Shown piece after piece: positions 1-9,148 of a stretch of 64,000 nucleotides of DNA. Position numbers and translations under genes: made by a program. This DNA comes from Saccharothrix sp. ALI-22-I (GTDB taxonomy: Bacteria > Actinomycetota > Actinomycetes > Mycobacteriales > Pseudonocardiaceae): NCBI RefSeq assembly GCF_001984175.1, contig NZ_MTQP01000037.1, positions 1 to 64,000 of the forward strand, read 5' to 3'. Within the stretch, counting starts at the first letter, position 1, and each line of letters begins with the position of its first letter. Under the pieces are notes generated by a model. The model saw nothing but the letters and a program-made list of their open reading frames with translations. It had not been told where the DNA came from and did no database searches.

Positions 1-180
<180 letters not shown>

Positions 181-329
181 GTTGGCGGGGGCTCCTCTTC
201 GTTTCAACCGACGTTTCGGCTAAAAAATAACGGCGTTTCTGTAGGTTGTCGGGTCATGATCACCCGATCGTGTTGCGAGGTGCTGTGATCGGTAGATCAA
301 CGTGAAGATCAACGATAGCAGCGGGGAAG

Positions 330-1139
330 GTGGGTGACTCGGTGGAGAAGTTGGGTGTTGGTATCGGCTGGCGGCCGGAGATTGATCTCACTGTCGAGCG
401 GCTGACTGGTGTGGATTTCGTGGAGGTCGTCGCGGAGAACCTGCACGTCGCGCACTTGCCGGAGTCCATCCTGCTGCTGCGTGAACGCGGCGTTCCGGTG
501 CTTCCGCACGCGGTCTCGCTTTCGTTGGGTGGGGCGGAGCGGGTGGACGCCGAGAAGGTTGCGCACCTTGGCGCGCTCGCTGAAGCGCTCGATGCCCCGC
601 TGGTCAGCGATCACGTCTGCTTCGTGCACGCGGGCGGGCTCGATTCCGGGCATCTCATGCCGCTCCCCCGCACCCGCGACGCGCTGGACGTCCTCGTCGC
701 CAACGTCAAGGCCGCACAACGGGATCTACCGGTCCCGCTCGCGCTGGAGAACGTGGCGGCACTGCTGGAGTGGCCGGACGGTGAGCTGACCGAAGGCCAG
801 TTCCTCGCCGAACTGGTCGACCGCACCGACTGCCACCTCCTCATCGACGTCGCCAACCTCTACGCCAACGCCCGCAACCTCGGCACCGACGTGGCCCGCT
901 TCCTCGACGAAATCCCGCTGGAACGCCTCGCCTACGTCCACGTCGCGGGCGGCGAAGAGCACCAAGGCGTCTACCACGACACGCACGCCCACGCCGTGAT
1001 CCCCGAAGTGCTGGACGTCCTCGCACAGCTGCGCGCCCGCGTCGACCCGCCGGGCGTGCTGCTGGAGCGCGACGACGACTACCCGGCCGACGCCGAACTG
1101 GCCGGCGAGTTGGCCGCGATCCGGGCGGTGTTGGGATGA
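330..1139 (+). CDS. DUF692 family protein (MNIO multinuclear iron oxidative enzyme-like)
   Basis: A 269-residue TIM-barrel-type protein with DUF692 hallmarks: an N-terminal [10 protein letters not shown] segment, [18 protein letters not shown] with SDH metal ligands, [18 protein letters not shown], and [10 protein letters not shown] near residue 210. Known family members (MbnB, TglH and similar) bind two or three iron ions and modify cysteine or other residues of ribosomally made peptides, usually with a small partner protein. The next gene overlaps by 4 bp (ATGA), as expected for such a partner. GTG at 330 touches a GGGGAAGG ribosome site, so GTG at 342 is a reasonable alternative start. Family assignment is good; the substrate is unknown, and any peptide gene upstream would lie in or beyond the poly-G edge. 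Confidence 0.88.
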   Translation: MGDSVEKLGVGIGWRPEIDLTVERLTGVDFVEVVAENLHVAHLPESILLLRERGVPVLPHAVSLSLGGAERVDAEKVAHLGALAEALDAPLVSDHVCFVHAGGLDSGHLMPLPRTRDALDVLVANVKAAQRDLPVPLALENVAALLEWPDGELTEGQFLAELVDRTDCHLLIDVANLYANARNLGTDVARFLDEIPLERLAYVHVAGGEEHQGVYHDTHAHAVIPEVLDVLAQLRARVDPPGVLLERDDDYPADAELAGELAAIRAVLG

Positions 1140-1480
1140 CCCAGCCCCAGCGCGACCGGCTGGGTGCGGCTCAGGCGGAGCTGTTGCGGGCGCTGCTGGC
1201 CGATGGCGCGACACCCAAGGGGTTCGACGAGGACCGGGTGCGTATTGAGAAACGCGCCCTGCTCAACAAACGGCGCGGAATCGTGGAGATGTTGCGCCCC
1301 GATGTGGCCGCCGAGCTGGGCGAGCGGTTCCGGTCATTGTTCGACGCCTACGCGAGGACCCACCCCAAAGAGGTCGGCACGCGCTTCCGCGAGGACGCCG
1401 CCCGGTTCGCCGAGTGGGCCGTCGCCAACAACCACCTGACCCCGCCGAAGAAGAAGCGTTGGTGGCAGCGGGCAACCTGA
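1136..1480 (+). CDS. Putative partner protein of the DUF692 enzyme
   Basis: A 114-residue, charged, mostly helical protein starting at an ATG that overlaps the DUF692 stop (ATGA), so translation is probably coupled. The layout is an N-terminal helix (LLRALLADG), a basic region ([15 protein letters not shown]), then [17 protein letters not shown] and [12 protein letters not shown], ending in a Lys/Trp-rich tail. The central pattern loosely recalls the N-terminal part of the DUF2063/MbnC-like partner proteins that recruit peptide substrates for MNIO enzymes. That resemblance is weak and is my inference; the overlap with the DUF692 gene is the main functional clue. No signal peptide or membrane segment is visible. 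Confidence 0.75.
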   Translation: MTQPQRDRLGAAQAELLRALLADGATPKGFDEDRVRIEKRALLNKRRGIVEMLRPDVAAELGERFRSLFDAYARTHPKEVGTRFREDAARFAEWAVANNHLTPPKKKRWWQRAT

Positions 1481-1506
1481 TCGGGCCCTCGTTCCGTCCC
1501 GGGAGC

Positions 1507-1998
1507 ATGTGGAGACGAACGTGGCCGTTGGGCGTGCTGTTGCTGGCCACGGCGTGCGGCGCGATGAACGCGGGTGACGGCGTGCAGTGCACGACGATCG
1601 GCACCCCCGTCGGTGTGAGCGTGGACGTGGCACACCCCGATGTGACTTCCGGGACGATCGAGGTTTGCTGGGACACCACCTGTGCAACCCCCACGCTGAA
1701 GCTGTACCCGTCGAGCGAGGTCGCCGCGACCACCTGCACCGGCACCGCCCCGGACGACTCGTGCAGCGCGAGCGTCGAGCCGACCGAAGGGACCAACGGG
1801 TTCGCAAGCCTCCCGGAGCTGCCCGCCAAGCCCGTCACGGCGACTCTGCGACTACTGGACCAATCCGGATCTGTGCTGGTGGACCGCAAGATTCCACTGA
1901 GCCCCGAGATGGTCTACCCGAACGGTCCGAACTGCCCAGCGGGTGGGCCGCAGGCAGGTATCTCAGTTGGTGCCGACGGCGCAGTCACCGAACGGTAG
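1507..1998 (+). CDS. Small secreted protein, probable lipoprotein
   Basis: A 163-residue protein. I place the start at ATG 1507 because the residues that follow (MWRRTWPLGVLLLATACG) form a classic signal peptide with basic head, hydrophobic core and a Cys at position 18. A longer in-frame start at 1414 would overlap the upstream gene and bury the signal peptide. The -3 to +1 sequence before the Cys is A-T-A-C, a weak but plausible lipobox. The mature part has several more Cys residues in short beta-like segments. No known domain is recognised. It lies 26 bp after the DUF692 partner gene and may be co-transcribed with it. Confidence 0.7.
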   Translation: MWRRTWPLGVLLLATACGAMNAGDGVQCTTIGTPVGVSVDVAHPDVTSGTIEVCWDTTCATPTLKLYPSSEVAATTCTGTAPDDSCSASVEPTEGTNGFASLPELPAKPVTATLRLLDQSGSVLVDRKIPLSPEMVYPNGPNCPAGGPQAGISVGADGAVTER

Positions 1999-2049
1999 GT
2001 AACCGTTTACTCGGCTGAATTGGTCAAGAACGGACCGACCAATCAGCGG

Positions 2050-2078
2050 CTGTCCGCCTCCCCCGGACCCTCTAGCGT
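2050..2078 (+). promoter_or_regulatory. Promoter of S8 protease copy 1
   Basis: CTGTCC (2050-2055), a 17-nt spacer, then TAGCGT (2073-2078), matching the actinobacterial TANNNT -10 consensus. The same -10 and the same 17-nt spacing occur upstream of the other three protease copies, which is the main support. The predicted leader to the TTG start is about 105 nt and has diverged from the leaders of copies 2-4. Confidence 0.65.
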
Positions 2079-2191
2079 CGGTGGAGTCCAGGGCAACGTC
2101 GCTCCCGGTACATCCGCCGCAACCGCGGGTAGCCACGCCCTTCCGGCCGCGTCCCGCCATGCGCGGCACCTCACCGGGAGGTTCGACAGAG

Positions 2192-5100
2192 TTGAAGCGC
2201 AAACGCATGACGTGGGGGGCCGTGCTGGTCGCGGCCGGTCTCACCGCGAGCAGTCCGGGGGTGTCGGGAGCGGAGGACGTCCCGGCGACGCCAGGCGGTG
2301 AGCAGCACCACGAGGTCACCCTGATCACCGGCGACAAGGTGGTGCTGCTCGGCGACGAGGTGAACACCCTGATCGCCGCGCCGGGACGAGAACGCACGGT
2401 GTTCCACAGCTACCGGCGTGACGGGCACCTGCACGTCGTGCCGCGCGACGCGGCGAAAGCCGTCTCCCAGGGCCGGCTCGACCCCAGGTTGTTCGACGTC
2501 ACCGGCCTGATCGAAGCCGGCTACGACGACGCCCGCCGCGACACCCTGCCGCTGATCGTGACCGGTGACGGGGAACCGGCGACAGCCGGTCTGCGCGTCG
2601 GCCAACCGTTACCCGCGGTCGGTTCGTACGCCGCTCAAGTGGTCAAGTCCGAGGCGACGGACACCTGGCGCACGCTCGTGTCGAGGGCGAGCGTGCGCAA
2701 GGTGTGGCTGGACGGGTTGCGCCAGCCGAGCTTGGACAGGTCCACCGCCCAGATCGGCGCGCCGACCGCGTGGCAGGCCGGGCACACCGGCAAGGGTGTG
2801 AAGGTGGCCGTGCTGGACACCGGCATCGACCAGGCCCACCCGGATCTGGCGGGCCACGAGGTCGCGGAGAAGAACTTCACCGACGACCCGGACAACACCG
2901 ACGGCGTCGGCCACGGCACGCACGTCGCCGCGACCATCGCCGGTTCCGGCGCCAAGTACAAGGGCGTCGCGCCGGACGCGGATCTGTTGGACGCCAAGGT
3001 GTGCGTGTCCGCGGGCTGCCAGGAGTCGGCGATCGTGGCGGGTATGCAGTGGGCCGCCGAGCAGGGCGCGGACGTCATCAACCTGAGCCTGGGCGGCGGT
3101 GACACGGCCGAGATCGACCCGCTGGAGGAGGCGGTCAACACGCTGTCCGCGCAGACCGGCGTGCTGTTCGTGATCGCCGCGGGCAACAACTCCCGGCCGG
3201 AGACGATCAGCTCCCCCGGCAGCGCCGACGCCGCGCTGACCGTGGGCGCGGTGGACCGGCAGGACGGCATCGCGCCGTTCTCCAGCCGCGGGCCACGCGT
3301 GGGCGACGGCGCGGTCAAGCCGGACATCACCGCGCCGGGCGTGGACATCGTGGCCGCGAAGTCGAGCAGCGGCACCGTCGGCACGCCGGTCGGCGACGGT
3401 CACGTGGCCATGTCCGGCACGTCGATGGCCACCCCGCACGTGGCGGGCGCGGCGGCCGTGATCGCGCAGCAGCACCCGGACTGGTCGGGCGCGCAGATCA
3501 AGGCGGCGCTGGTGGCGTCGGCGAAGAACAACCCGGCGCTGACCGCGTTCGACCAGGGCGCGGGTCGGGTGGACCTGGCCGAGGCGATCACCACCACGGT
3601 CACCGCGGAGCCGGCCAGCCTGGCGATGGGCCTGCAGAAGTGGCCGCACAACGACGACACCCCGATCGCGAAGACGGTCACCTACCGCAACGACGGCACC
3701 GCGCCGATCACGCTGACGCTGAGCACCGACGTGAAGGGTCCCGACGGCGGCGGCACGCCCACCGGCCTGATCGGCGTGTCCCCGGCGAAGGTGACCGTCC
3801 CGGCCGGCGGTGAGGCGGCGGCCACGGTCACCGCGGACACCCGGCTCGGCTCGGCGGACGGTCTGTACGTCGGATCGGTGGTCGCCACCGGCGGGCCGAC
3901 GCCGTTGCGCACCGCGCTCAGCGTGAACCGGGAGGTGGAGAGCTACGACGTGAAGTTCGACTTCCTGGACGGCTCGGGCGCGCCCGCGGCCGACTACTAC
4001 ACGTCGATCATCGGGCTGAGCAACAGCACGTTCGTCTTCCCCTACGACGCCGACGGCTCGTTCACCCTGCGGCTGCCCAAGGGCGACTACTTCACCAGCT
4101 CCGACGTGCAGACCGACAACACGGCGCTGGCGCTGCTGCCCCGGCCCGGTCTGACTGTCAACGCGGACACCACGGTGACGCTCGACGCCCGCACGGCCAA
4201 GCCGTTGAAGATCACCGCGCCGGACCCCGCTGCCGAGGAGGCGTTGGGCGATGTCACGGTGGTGCGCAACCACGGTGACCGGCAGGCCAGCGTGAGCACC
4301 GCGTTCCTCGGCGGGTTCGGCCCGGACGTGTCCATCGCGCACGTCGGCCCCGAACTGGCCGCCGGTGACGTGACCGCGTTGCTCGGCGCTCAGTTCCGCG
4401 CCGCGCCGGACGGCGACAAGCCGGTCACCTACCGGTTCGCCTGGTCGCAGCAGGGCAAGCTGCCGACCGGGTTCGTGCGCGAGCCGGCCGCGGCCGATCT
4501 GGCCGAGGTGCGCACGAAGTTCGGCCCAGGACCGACGGGTCGGAAGTTCGGCCACGGCGGCAACCCGATCACCGCGAGCGGCGTCGGCGGCTGGGCGTGG
4601 CTGCCGGACGTGACGTCGCCGGGTGAGGCGATCAGCCGGGTCACCACGGATCTGGCCTGGTCGTGGGGTTTCCTCCAGTTCGGCGCGGACGGCGCCGTCG
4701 AGACGACGCTGACCTCACCGGAGCGCACCTACCAGCGGGGCGGGTCGCACGACGAGCGGTTCAACGACCCGGTGTTCTCGCCCGCGCTGCCCGAGTCGAG
4801 GTCGCCGTACCTGGCGCGCAACGGTGACGACATCAGCTTCGCGTTGCCGCTGTTCACCGACCGGGCGGGCAACGGCGGCAACTCGGCGGTCTCCTCGGCC
4901 CGGACCGCGTTGCTGCGCAACGGAACCGTGGTCGGCGAGACGATGTACGCGGGCAACGGGCTGTTCGAGGTGCCTGCGGGCGCGGCGGCCTATCGGGTGG
5001 AGACCGACGCGGTGCGGGCGGCGGGCGCGTCGGAGTTCGCCACGAAGGTGAGCGCCGCGTGGACGTTCCGCTCCGACACGGCGACCGGCGACGAGTACGT

Positions 5101-5413
5101 GCCGCTGCCGTTGTCGGTGGTCCGGTTCACGCCGGAGCTGGACGCGGCGGGTTCGGCGCCGAAGGGCCGGGTGCTGCGCGTGCCGCTGACCGTGCAGCAG
5201 CAGGAGGGCGCGTCCAACGGGCGGGTGGACCGGATCGACGTCGAGGTGTCGTTCGACGATGGCACCACGTGGACGCCGGTGCCCGTGGCCGCCGGCGTGG
5301 CCACGATCGCCAACCCCGACGCGGCCGGGTACGGCTCGGTGCGGGTGAAGGCGACGGACAGCAACGGCAACGCCTTGGAGCACACCGTGATCCGGGCGTA
5401 CAAGATCACCTGA
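2192..5413 (+). CDS. Secreted S8 family serine peptidase, copy 1
   Basis: A 1,073-residue subtilisin-family endopeptidase. I chose TTG 2192 because GGGAGG lies 9 nt upstream and the other three copies also start at TTG. Domain order: signal peptide (about 1-30, KRKRMTWGAVLVAAGL), a propeptide opening with VTLITGDKVVL (typical of actinobacterial secreted subtilases), the peptidase domain (about 195-470) with catalytic Asp209 (VLDTGID), His241 (GHGTHVA) and Ser411 (GTSMATPH), then roughly 600 residues of beta-rich C-terminal domains ending VIRAYKIT. No LPXTG anchor is seen, so it is probably released outside the cell. It stands alone, with its own promoter and terminator, as the first of four paralogues. 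Substrate unknown. Confidence 0.93.
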   Translation: MKRKRMTWGAVLVAAGLTASSPGVSGAEDVPATPGGEQHHEVTLITGDKVVLLGDEVNTLIAAPGRERTVFHSYRRDGHLHVVPRDAAKAVSQGRLDPRLFDVTGLIEAGYDDARRDTLPLIVTGDGEPATAGLRVGQPLPAVGSYAAQVVKSEATDTWRTLVSRASVRKVWLDGLRQPSLDRSTAQIGAPTAWQAGHTGKGVKVAVLDTGIDQAHPDLAGHEVAEKNFTDDPDNTDGVGHGTHVAATIAGSGAKYKGVAPDADLLDAKVCVSAGCQESAIVAGMQWAAEQGADVINLSLGGGDTAEIDPLEEAVNTLSAQTGVLFVIAAGNNSRPETISSPGSADAALTVGAVDRQDGIAPFSSRGPRVGDGAVKPDITAPGVDIVAAKSSSGTVGTPVGDGHVAMSGTSMATPHVAGAAAVIAQQHPDWSGAQIKAALVASAKNNPALTAFDQGAGRVDLAEAITTTVTAEPASLAMGLQKWPHNDDTPIAKTVTYRNDGTAPITLTLSTDVKGPDGGGTPTGLIGVSPAKVTVPAGGEAAATVTADTRLGSADGLYVGSVVATGGPTPLRTALSVNREVESYDVKFDFLDGSGAPAADYYTSIIGLSNSTFVFPYDADGSFTLRLPKGDYFTSSDVQTDNTALALLPRPGLTVNADTTVTLDARTAKPLKITAPDPAAEEALGDVTVVRNHGDRQASVSTAFLGGFGPDVSIAHVGPELAAGDVTALLGAQFRAAPDGDKPVTYRFAWSQQGKLPTGFVREPAAADLAEVRTKFGPGPTGRKFGHGGNPITASGVGGWAWLPDVTSPGEAISRVTTDLAWSWGFLQFGADGAVETTLTSPERTYQRGGSHDERFNDPVFSPALPESRSPYLARNGDDISFALPLFTDRAGNGGNSAVSSARTALLRNGTVVGETMYAGNGLFEVPAGAAAYRVETDAVRAAGASEFATKVSAAWTFRSDTATGDEYVPLPLSVVRFTPELDAAGSAPKGRVLRVPLTVQQQEGASNGRVDRIDVEVSFDDGTTWTPVPVAAGVATIANPDAAGYGSVRVKATDSNGNALEHTVIRAYKIT

Positions 5414-5427
5414 CCTGATGCCTGGCC

Positions 5428-5462
5428 GAGAGGGGCACCCGCGCGAAGCGGGTGTCCCTCTC
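5428..5462 (+). terminator. Hairpin terminator after protease copy 1
   Basis: A 15-bp inverted repeat (GAGAGGGGCACCCGC with its near-perfect complement, one G-U pair) around a GCGAA loop, starting 15 nt after the stop codon. No long T-run follows, as is common in actinobacteria. Confidence 0.8.
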
Positions 5463-5543
5463 CCGTTTCGCAAGATCACTTGAAGTGTCGGCGAGCAACG
5501 TCGGTTGCGCTACCCGGCCGTGCATAAGCACCACGTTGGGCCG

Positions 5544-5572
5544 CTGAATCCGCGCCCGGAGGTGGATAGCGT
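5544..5572 (+). promoter_or_regulatory. Promoter of S8 protease copy 2
   Basis: CTGAAT (5544-5549), 17-nt spacer, TAGCGT (5567-5572), the same -10 and spacing as the other copies. The leader downstream (5573-5676) contains GGGGGG shortly after the start point, a GCGCG/CGCGC hairpin, and ends with the block ACAACCAGATTCGGGAGG shared with copies 3 and 4, which supplies the ribosome site. Confidence 0.7.
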
Positions 5573-5676
5573 CCAGGTGTCGGGGGGCCGTCACTTCATG
5601 CTCACGCCGCTACTCCACCGTGCCTCCCGGCAGCGCGTTCCGCAGCGCGCACAACCAGATTCGGGAGGTATCTGCG

Positions 5677-8600
5677 TTGAATGCCAGAGCACGGAGGCGT
5701 GGAGTCGCGTGGGGGGCCGCGTTATTGGCGGCCGGACTCGCCACCGGCACCGCCACTGCCACGGCTACTGCGTCACCCGCACCACCGAGCCGCTCGGACG
5801 GCGACCGCCACACCGTCACCCTGATCACCGGTGACAAGGTCGTCGTCAGGGGCGACTCGCTCGTCTCCGTCACGCCGGGCCGGGACCGCAAGAACGTCTC
5901 GTTCCACCGCTTCCTGCGCAACGGCCACCTGCACGTCATCCCGCGCGACGCGGCCGGGCCGCTCGCCGACGGCAAGCTGGACCTGCGCCTGTTCGACGTC
6001 ACCGGGCTCGTGGACGCGGGCTACGACGACGCCGGGCGCGACAACGTTCCGCTGATCATCACCGGCCAACCACAGGGCGTCCGGATCACCCGCGCGCTAC
6101 CCACCATCGGAGCCGTCGCGGCACAAGCCGCCAAGTCCGACACGGCCTACGAATCCCTGCTCAACGACCCGAACGTGGACAAGATCTGGCTGGACGGCAT
6201 CCGCCGCCCGAGCCTGGACCGCAGCACCGCCCAGATCGGCGCACCCACCGCCTGGCAGGCCGGGTACACCGGCCAGGGCGTGAAGGTGGCCGTGCTGGAC
6301 ACCGGTGTGGACCAGGGCCACCCGGACCTGGCGGGCCGGGAGGTCGCGGAGAAGAACTTCACCGACGACCCGGACAACACCGACGGCGTCGGCCACGGCA
6401 CGCACGTCGCCGCCACAGTCGCCAGCTCCGGCGCGCAGTACCGGGGTGTCGCGCCGGACGCGCAGATCCTCGACGGCAAGGTCTGCGTCACCTACGGCTG
6501 CGCGGAATCGTGGATTCTCGACGGTATGCAGTGGGCCGCCGACCAGGGCGCCGACGTGGTGAACATGAGTCTCGGCGGCGCGGACACCCCGGAGGTCGAC
6601 CCGCTGGAACAGGCCGTCGAGACGCTGTCCGCGCAGACCGGCACGCTGTTCGTCATCGCGGCGGGCAACTCCGGCTCGCCCGAGACGTTGAGCTCGCCGG
6701 CCAGTGCGGACGCCGCGCTCGCCGTGGGCGCGGTCGAACGGGACGAGAGCATCGCGTCCTTCTCCAGCCGTGGCCCGCGCGTCGGCGACGGCGCGCCCAG
6801 GCCGGACGTCACCGCGCCGGGTGTGGACATCGTCGCGGCCAAGTCCAGCACCGGCCAGATCGGCACGCCCGTCGGCGAGAACCACGTGGCGATCTCCGGC
6901 ACGTCCATGGCCACGCCCCACACCGCAGGTGCGGCGGCGCTCATCGTGCAGCAGCACCCGGAGTGGACCGGCGCGCAGATCAAGGCCGCGCTCATGGCGT
7001 CGGCGAAGAACAACCCCGCGCTGACCGCGTTCGACCAGGGCACCGGCCGCGTCGACCTGGCGCGGGCCATCACCACCACGGTCACCGCCGACCCGCCGAG
7101 CCTGGCGTTGGGCTTCCAGCAGTGGCCGCACGACGACGACACCCCGGTCAGCAAGGAGTTCGCCGTCCGCAACGCCGGCGCGCAGCCGGTCACGCTCAAC
7201 CTCACCATCGACGCCAAGGGCCCCGGTGGCGCGCCGGTGCCGGCCGGCGTGTTCACCGTCAGCCCCACCACGGTCACCGTGCCGGCGGGTGGTGAAGCCA
7301 AGGCCACCGTCACCGCCGACACCGGGGCGGCGGCGGTCGACGGCGCGTACAGCGGCACGGTCGTCGCCTCCGGTGGTGGCGTCGAGCTGCGCGTGCCGGT
7401 GGGCGTCAACCGCGAGGTCGAGAGCTACGACGTCACGTTCGACTTCGTGGACGCGGCCGGTCGGCCGTCGACCACGAACTTCGGGCTCATCATCGGCCTG
7501 GACAACGACAAGGTCGTGTTCCCGCGCAGTGCGGACGGCAAAGCCGTCGCCCGGCTGCCCAAGGGCCGGTACTTCGTCCACTCCGAGATCTTGACCGACG
7601 ACGCCACCGCGGTGCTGCCGTACCCGAACCTGCACGTCACCGGCGACGCCACGGTCACCGTCGACGCCCGGGCGGCCAAGCCTGTGTCGATCAAGTTCCC
7701 GGACCCGGAGGCGGAGCCGGTGGTCGGCGACATCCTCATCAGCCGCAGCCTCGGGGGCGAGCTCGTGACCGCTGTCGGCTCGGCGTACGTCGGTGGTCTG
7801 GCCACCGTGTCGACCGCGCACCTCGGTCCCGAACTGCCCGCGGCCGACATGTCCGCCATGCTGGGAGAGCAGGCGTTCGGCACGCCGGTCGGCACGACCC
7901 CGGTGACGTACCGGTTCACGTGGGTGGGACGCGGCAAGGTGCCCACCGGGCTGGTCCGCGCGCCCACCAAGCGCGAGTTGGCCGAGGTGCGGTCGGACTT
8001 CGGTGCGGGCCCGGCGGGCAAGCGGTACGGCTACGCCGGCTACCCGATCACGCCCGAGGGCATCGGCGGACTCGGCGTGGACACCCCCGTGACCGCGCCG
8101 GGCAAGTCGATCGACTACGCCACCGCCGGGCCGAACCTGCGGTGGTTGTGGTCGCCCTCGCAGTTCCAGGGCGACGTGCTCGAAACCGAGTTCGGCTCAC
8201 CACAGCGCACGCTCCAGGCGGGCCGCACGTACCGGGAGCGGTTCAACTACCCGGTGTTCGGGCCGAGCCTGCCCGCCACCGAGTTCCCGTACCTGGCCAG
8301 GCGGGGTGACGTGGTCGACTTCCGGCTACCGCTGTTCGGCGACCGGGAAGGCAACCGGGGCGCGTCGGCGACCGTGTCAGCCCGGACCACGTTGCTGCGC
8401 AACGGGGTCGAGGTGGCCGCGGCCGGCCAACCGGGTCGCGTGCAGGCCACCGTGCCGCCCGGCCCGGCCGACTTCCGACTGGAAACGGAAGCCGTACGCG
8501 CGCCGGGAGTCTCGGAGTTCACCACCAGGATCAGCGGTGCGTGGACGTTCCGCTCCGACACCGTGCCGGGTGACCGGTTCGCGCCGCTGCCGTTGACCGT

Positions 8601-8895
8601 GGTCCGGTTCACGCCGACCCTCGACGCCAACGGCGCCGCACCCGCCGGACGGGTGCTGCGCGTACCGCTCGTGGTCGAGCAGCAGGAGGGCGCGGACAAC
8701 GGCCGGGTCGACCGGGTCCAGGTGGAAGTGTCCTTCGACGACGGCAAGACGTGGTCGAAGACGCCGATGGTCGGCCGCACCGCGTTCGTCCGCAACCCCA
8801 CCACCGCCGGGCACGCCTCGCTGCGCGTCACAGGCTCCGACCGCAAGGGCAACACCTTCGAGCAGACCGTGATCCACGCCTACAAGATCGCCTGA
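5677..8895 (+). CDS. Secreted S8 family serine peptidase, copy 2
   Basis: A 1,072-residue paralogue of copy 1. TTG 5677 follows a GGGAGG site conserved in copies 2-4; the in-frame ATG upstream (5620) lies in the conserved leader and is unlikely. The N-terminus (NARARRRGVAWGAALLAAGLATG) is a signal peptide, followed by the VTLITGDKVVV propeptide segment. Catalytic residues are Asp208 (VLDTGVD), His240 (GHGTHVA) and Ser410 (GTSMATPH), all present. The C-terminal half follows the same domain plan and ends VIHAYKIA. It differs from copy 1 throughout, so this duplication is older than the split between copies 3 and 4. Confidence 0.93.
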   Translation: MNARARRRGVAWGAALLAAGLATGTATATATASPAPPSRSDGDRHTVTLITGDKVVVRGDSLVSVTPGRDRKNVSFHRFLRNGHLHVIPRDAAGPLADGKLDLRLFDVTGLVDAGYDDAGRDNVPLIITGQPQGVRITRALPTIGAVAAQAAKSDTAYESLLNDPNVDKIWLDGIRRPSLDRSTAQIGAPTAWQAGYTGQGVKVAVLDTGVDQGHPDLAGREVAEKNFTDDPDNTDGVGHGTHVAATVASSGAQYRGVAPDAQILDGKVCVTYGCAESWILDGMQWAADQGADVVNMSLGGADTPEVDPLEQAVETLSAQTGTLFVIAAGNSGSPETLSSPASADAALAVGAVERDESIASFSSRGPRVGDGAPRPDVTAPGVDIVAAKSSTGQIGTPVGENHVAISGTSMATPHTAGAAALIVQQHPEWTGAQIKAALMASAKNNPALTAFDQGTGRVDLARAITTTVTADPPSLALGFQQWPHDDDTPVSKEFAVRNAGAQPVTLNLTIDAKGPGGAPVPAGVFTVSPTTVTVPAGGEAKATVTADTGAAAVDGAYSGTVVASGGGVELRVPVGVNREVESYDVTFDFVDAAGRPSTTNFGLIIGLDNDKVVFPRSADGKAVARLPKGRYFVHSEILTDDATAVLPYPNLHVTGDATVTVDARAAKPVSIKFPDPEAEPVVGDILISRSLGGELVTAVGSAYVGGLATVSTAHLGPELPAADMSAMLGEQAFGTPVGTTPVTYRFTWVGRGKVPTGLVRAPTKRELAEVRSDFGAGPAGKRYGYAGYPITPEGIGGLGVDTPVTAPGKSIDYATAGPNLRWLWSPSQFQGDVLETEFGSPQRTLQAGRTYRERFNYPVFGPSLPATEFPYLARRGDVVDFRLPLFGDREGNRGASATVSARTTLLRNGVEVAAAGQPGRVQATVPPGPADFRLETEAVRAPGVSEFTTRISGAWTFRSDTVPGDRFAPLPLTVVRFTPTLDANGAAPAGRVLRVPLVVEQQEGADNGRVDRVQVEVSFDDGKTWSKTPMVGRTAFVRNPTTAGHASLRVTGSDRKGNTFEQTVIHAYKIA

Positions 8896-8897
8896 CC

Positions 8898-8935
8898 GGA
8901 TGGGGTGCCCGCGTGCCGACGCGGGCACCCCATCC
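8898..8935 (+). terminator. Hairpin terminator after protease copy 2
   Basis: A perfect 17-bp inverted repeat (GGATGGGGTGCCCGCGT and its complement) with a GCCG loop, beginning 2 nt after the stop codon. Confidence 0.85.
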
Positions 8936-9005
8936 GCACCAACAACGCACCGACAGTAGCCGTCGCTTAACCCGTTCAGGTGAAGGAACTGCGCTCAAAG
9001 AGACG

Positions 9006-9034
9006 CTGACCTCACCCTGATGGCTGGATAGCGT
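9006..9034 (+). promoter_or_regulatory. Promoter of S8 protease copy 3
   Basis: CTGACC (9006-9011), 17-nt spacer, TAGCGT (9029-9034). The region from here to the TTG start (about 115 nt) is strongly similar to the one before copy 4, including GTCGTTGGGGGG after the start point, a TGCGCG/CGCGCA hairpin near 9105-9125, and the ACAACCAGATTCGGGAGG block. Confidence 0.75.
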
Positions 9035-9148
9035 CGAAGTCGTTGGGGGGCTTCGTCACTTCTGGTTCATCGCCGCCGCCGTGGGTCAGCGGTGCCTTCC
9101 GACTGCGCGTTTTCCACCGCGCACAACCAGATTCGGGAGGTATCCGTG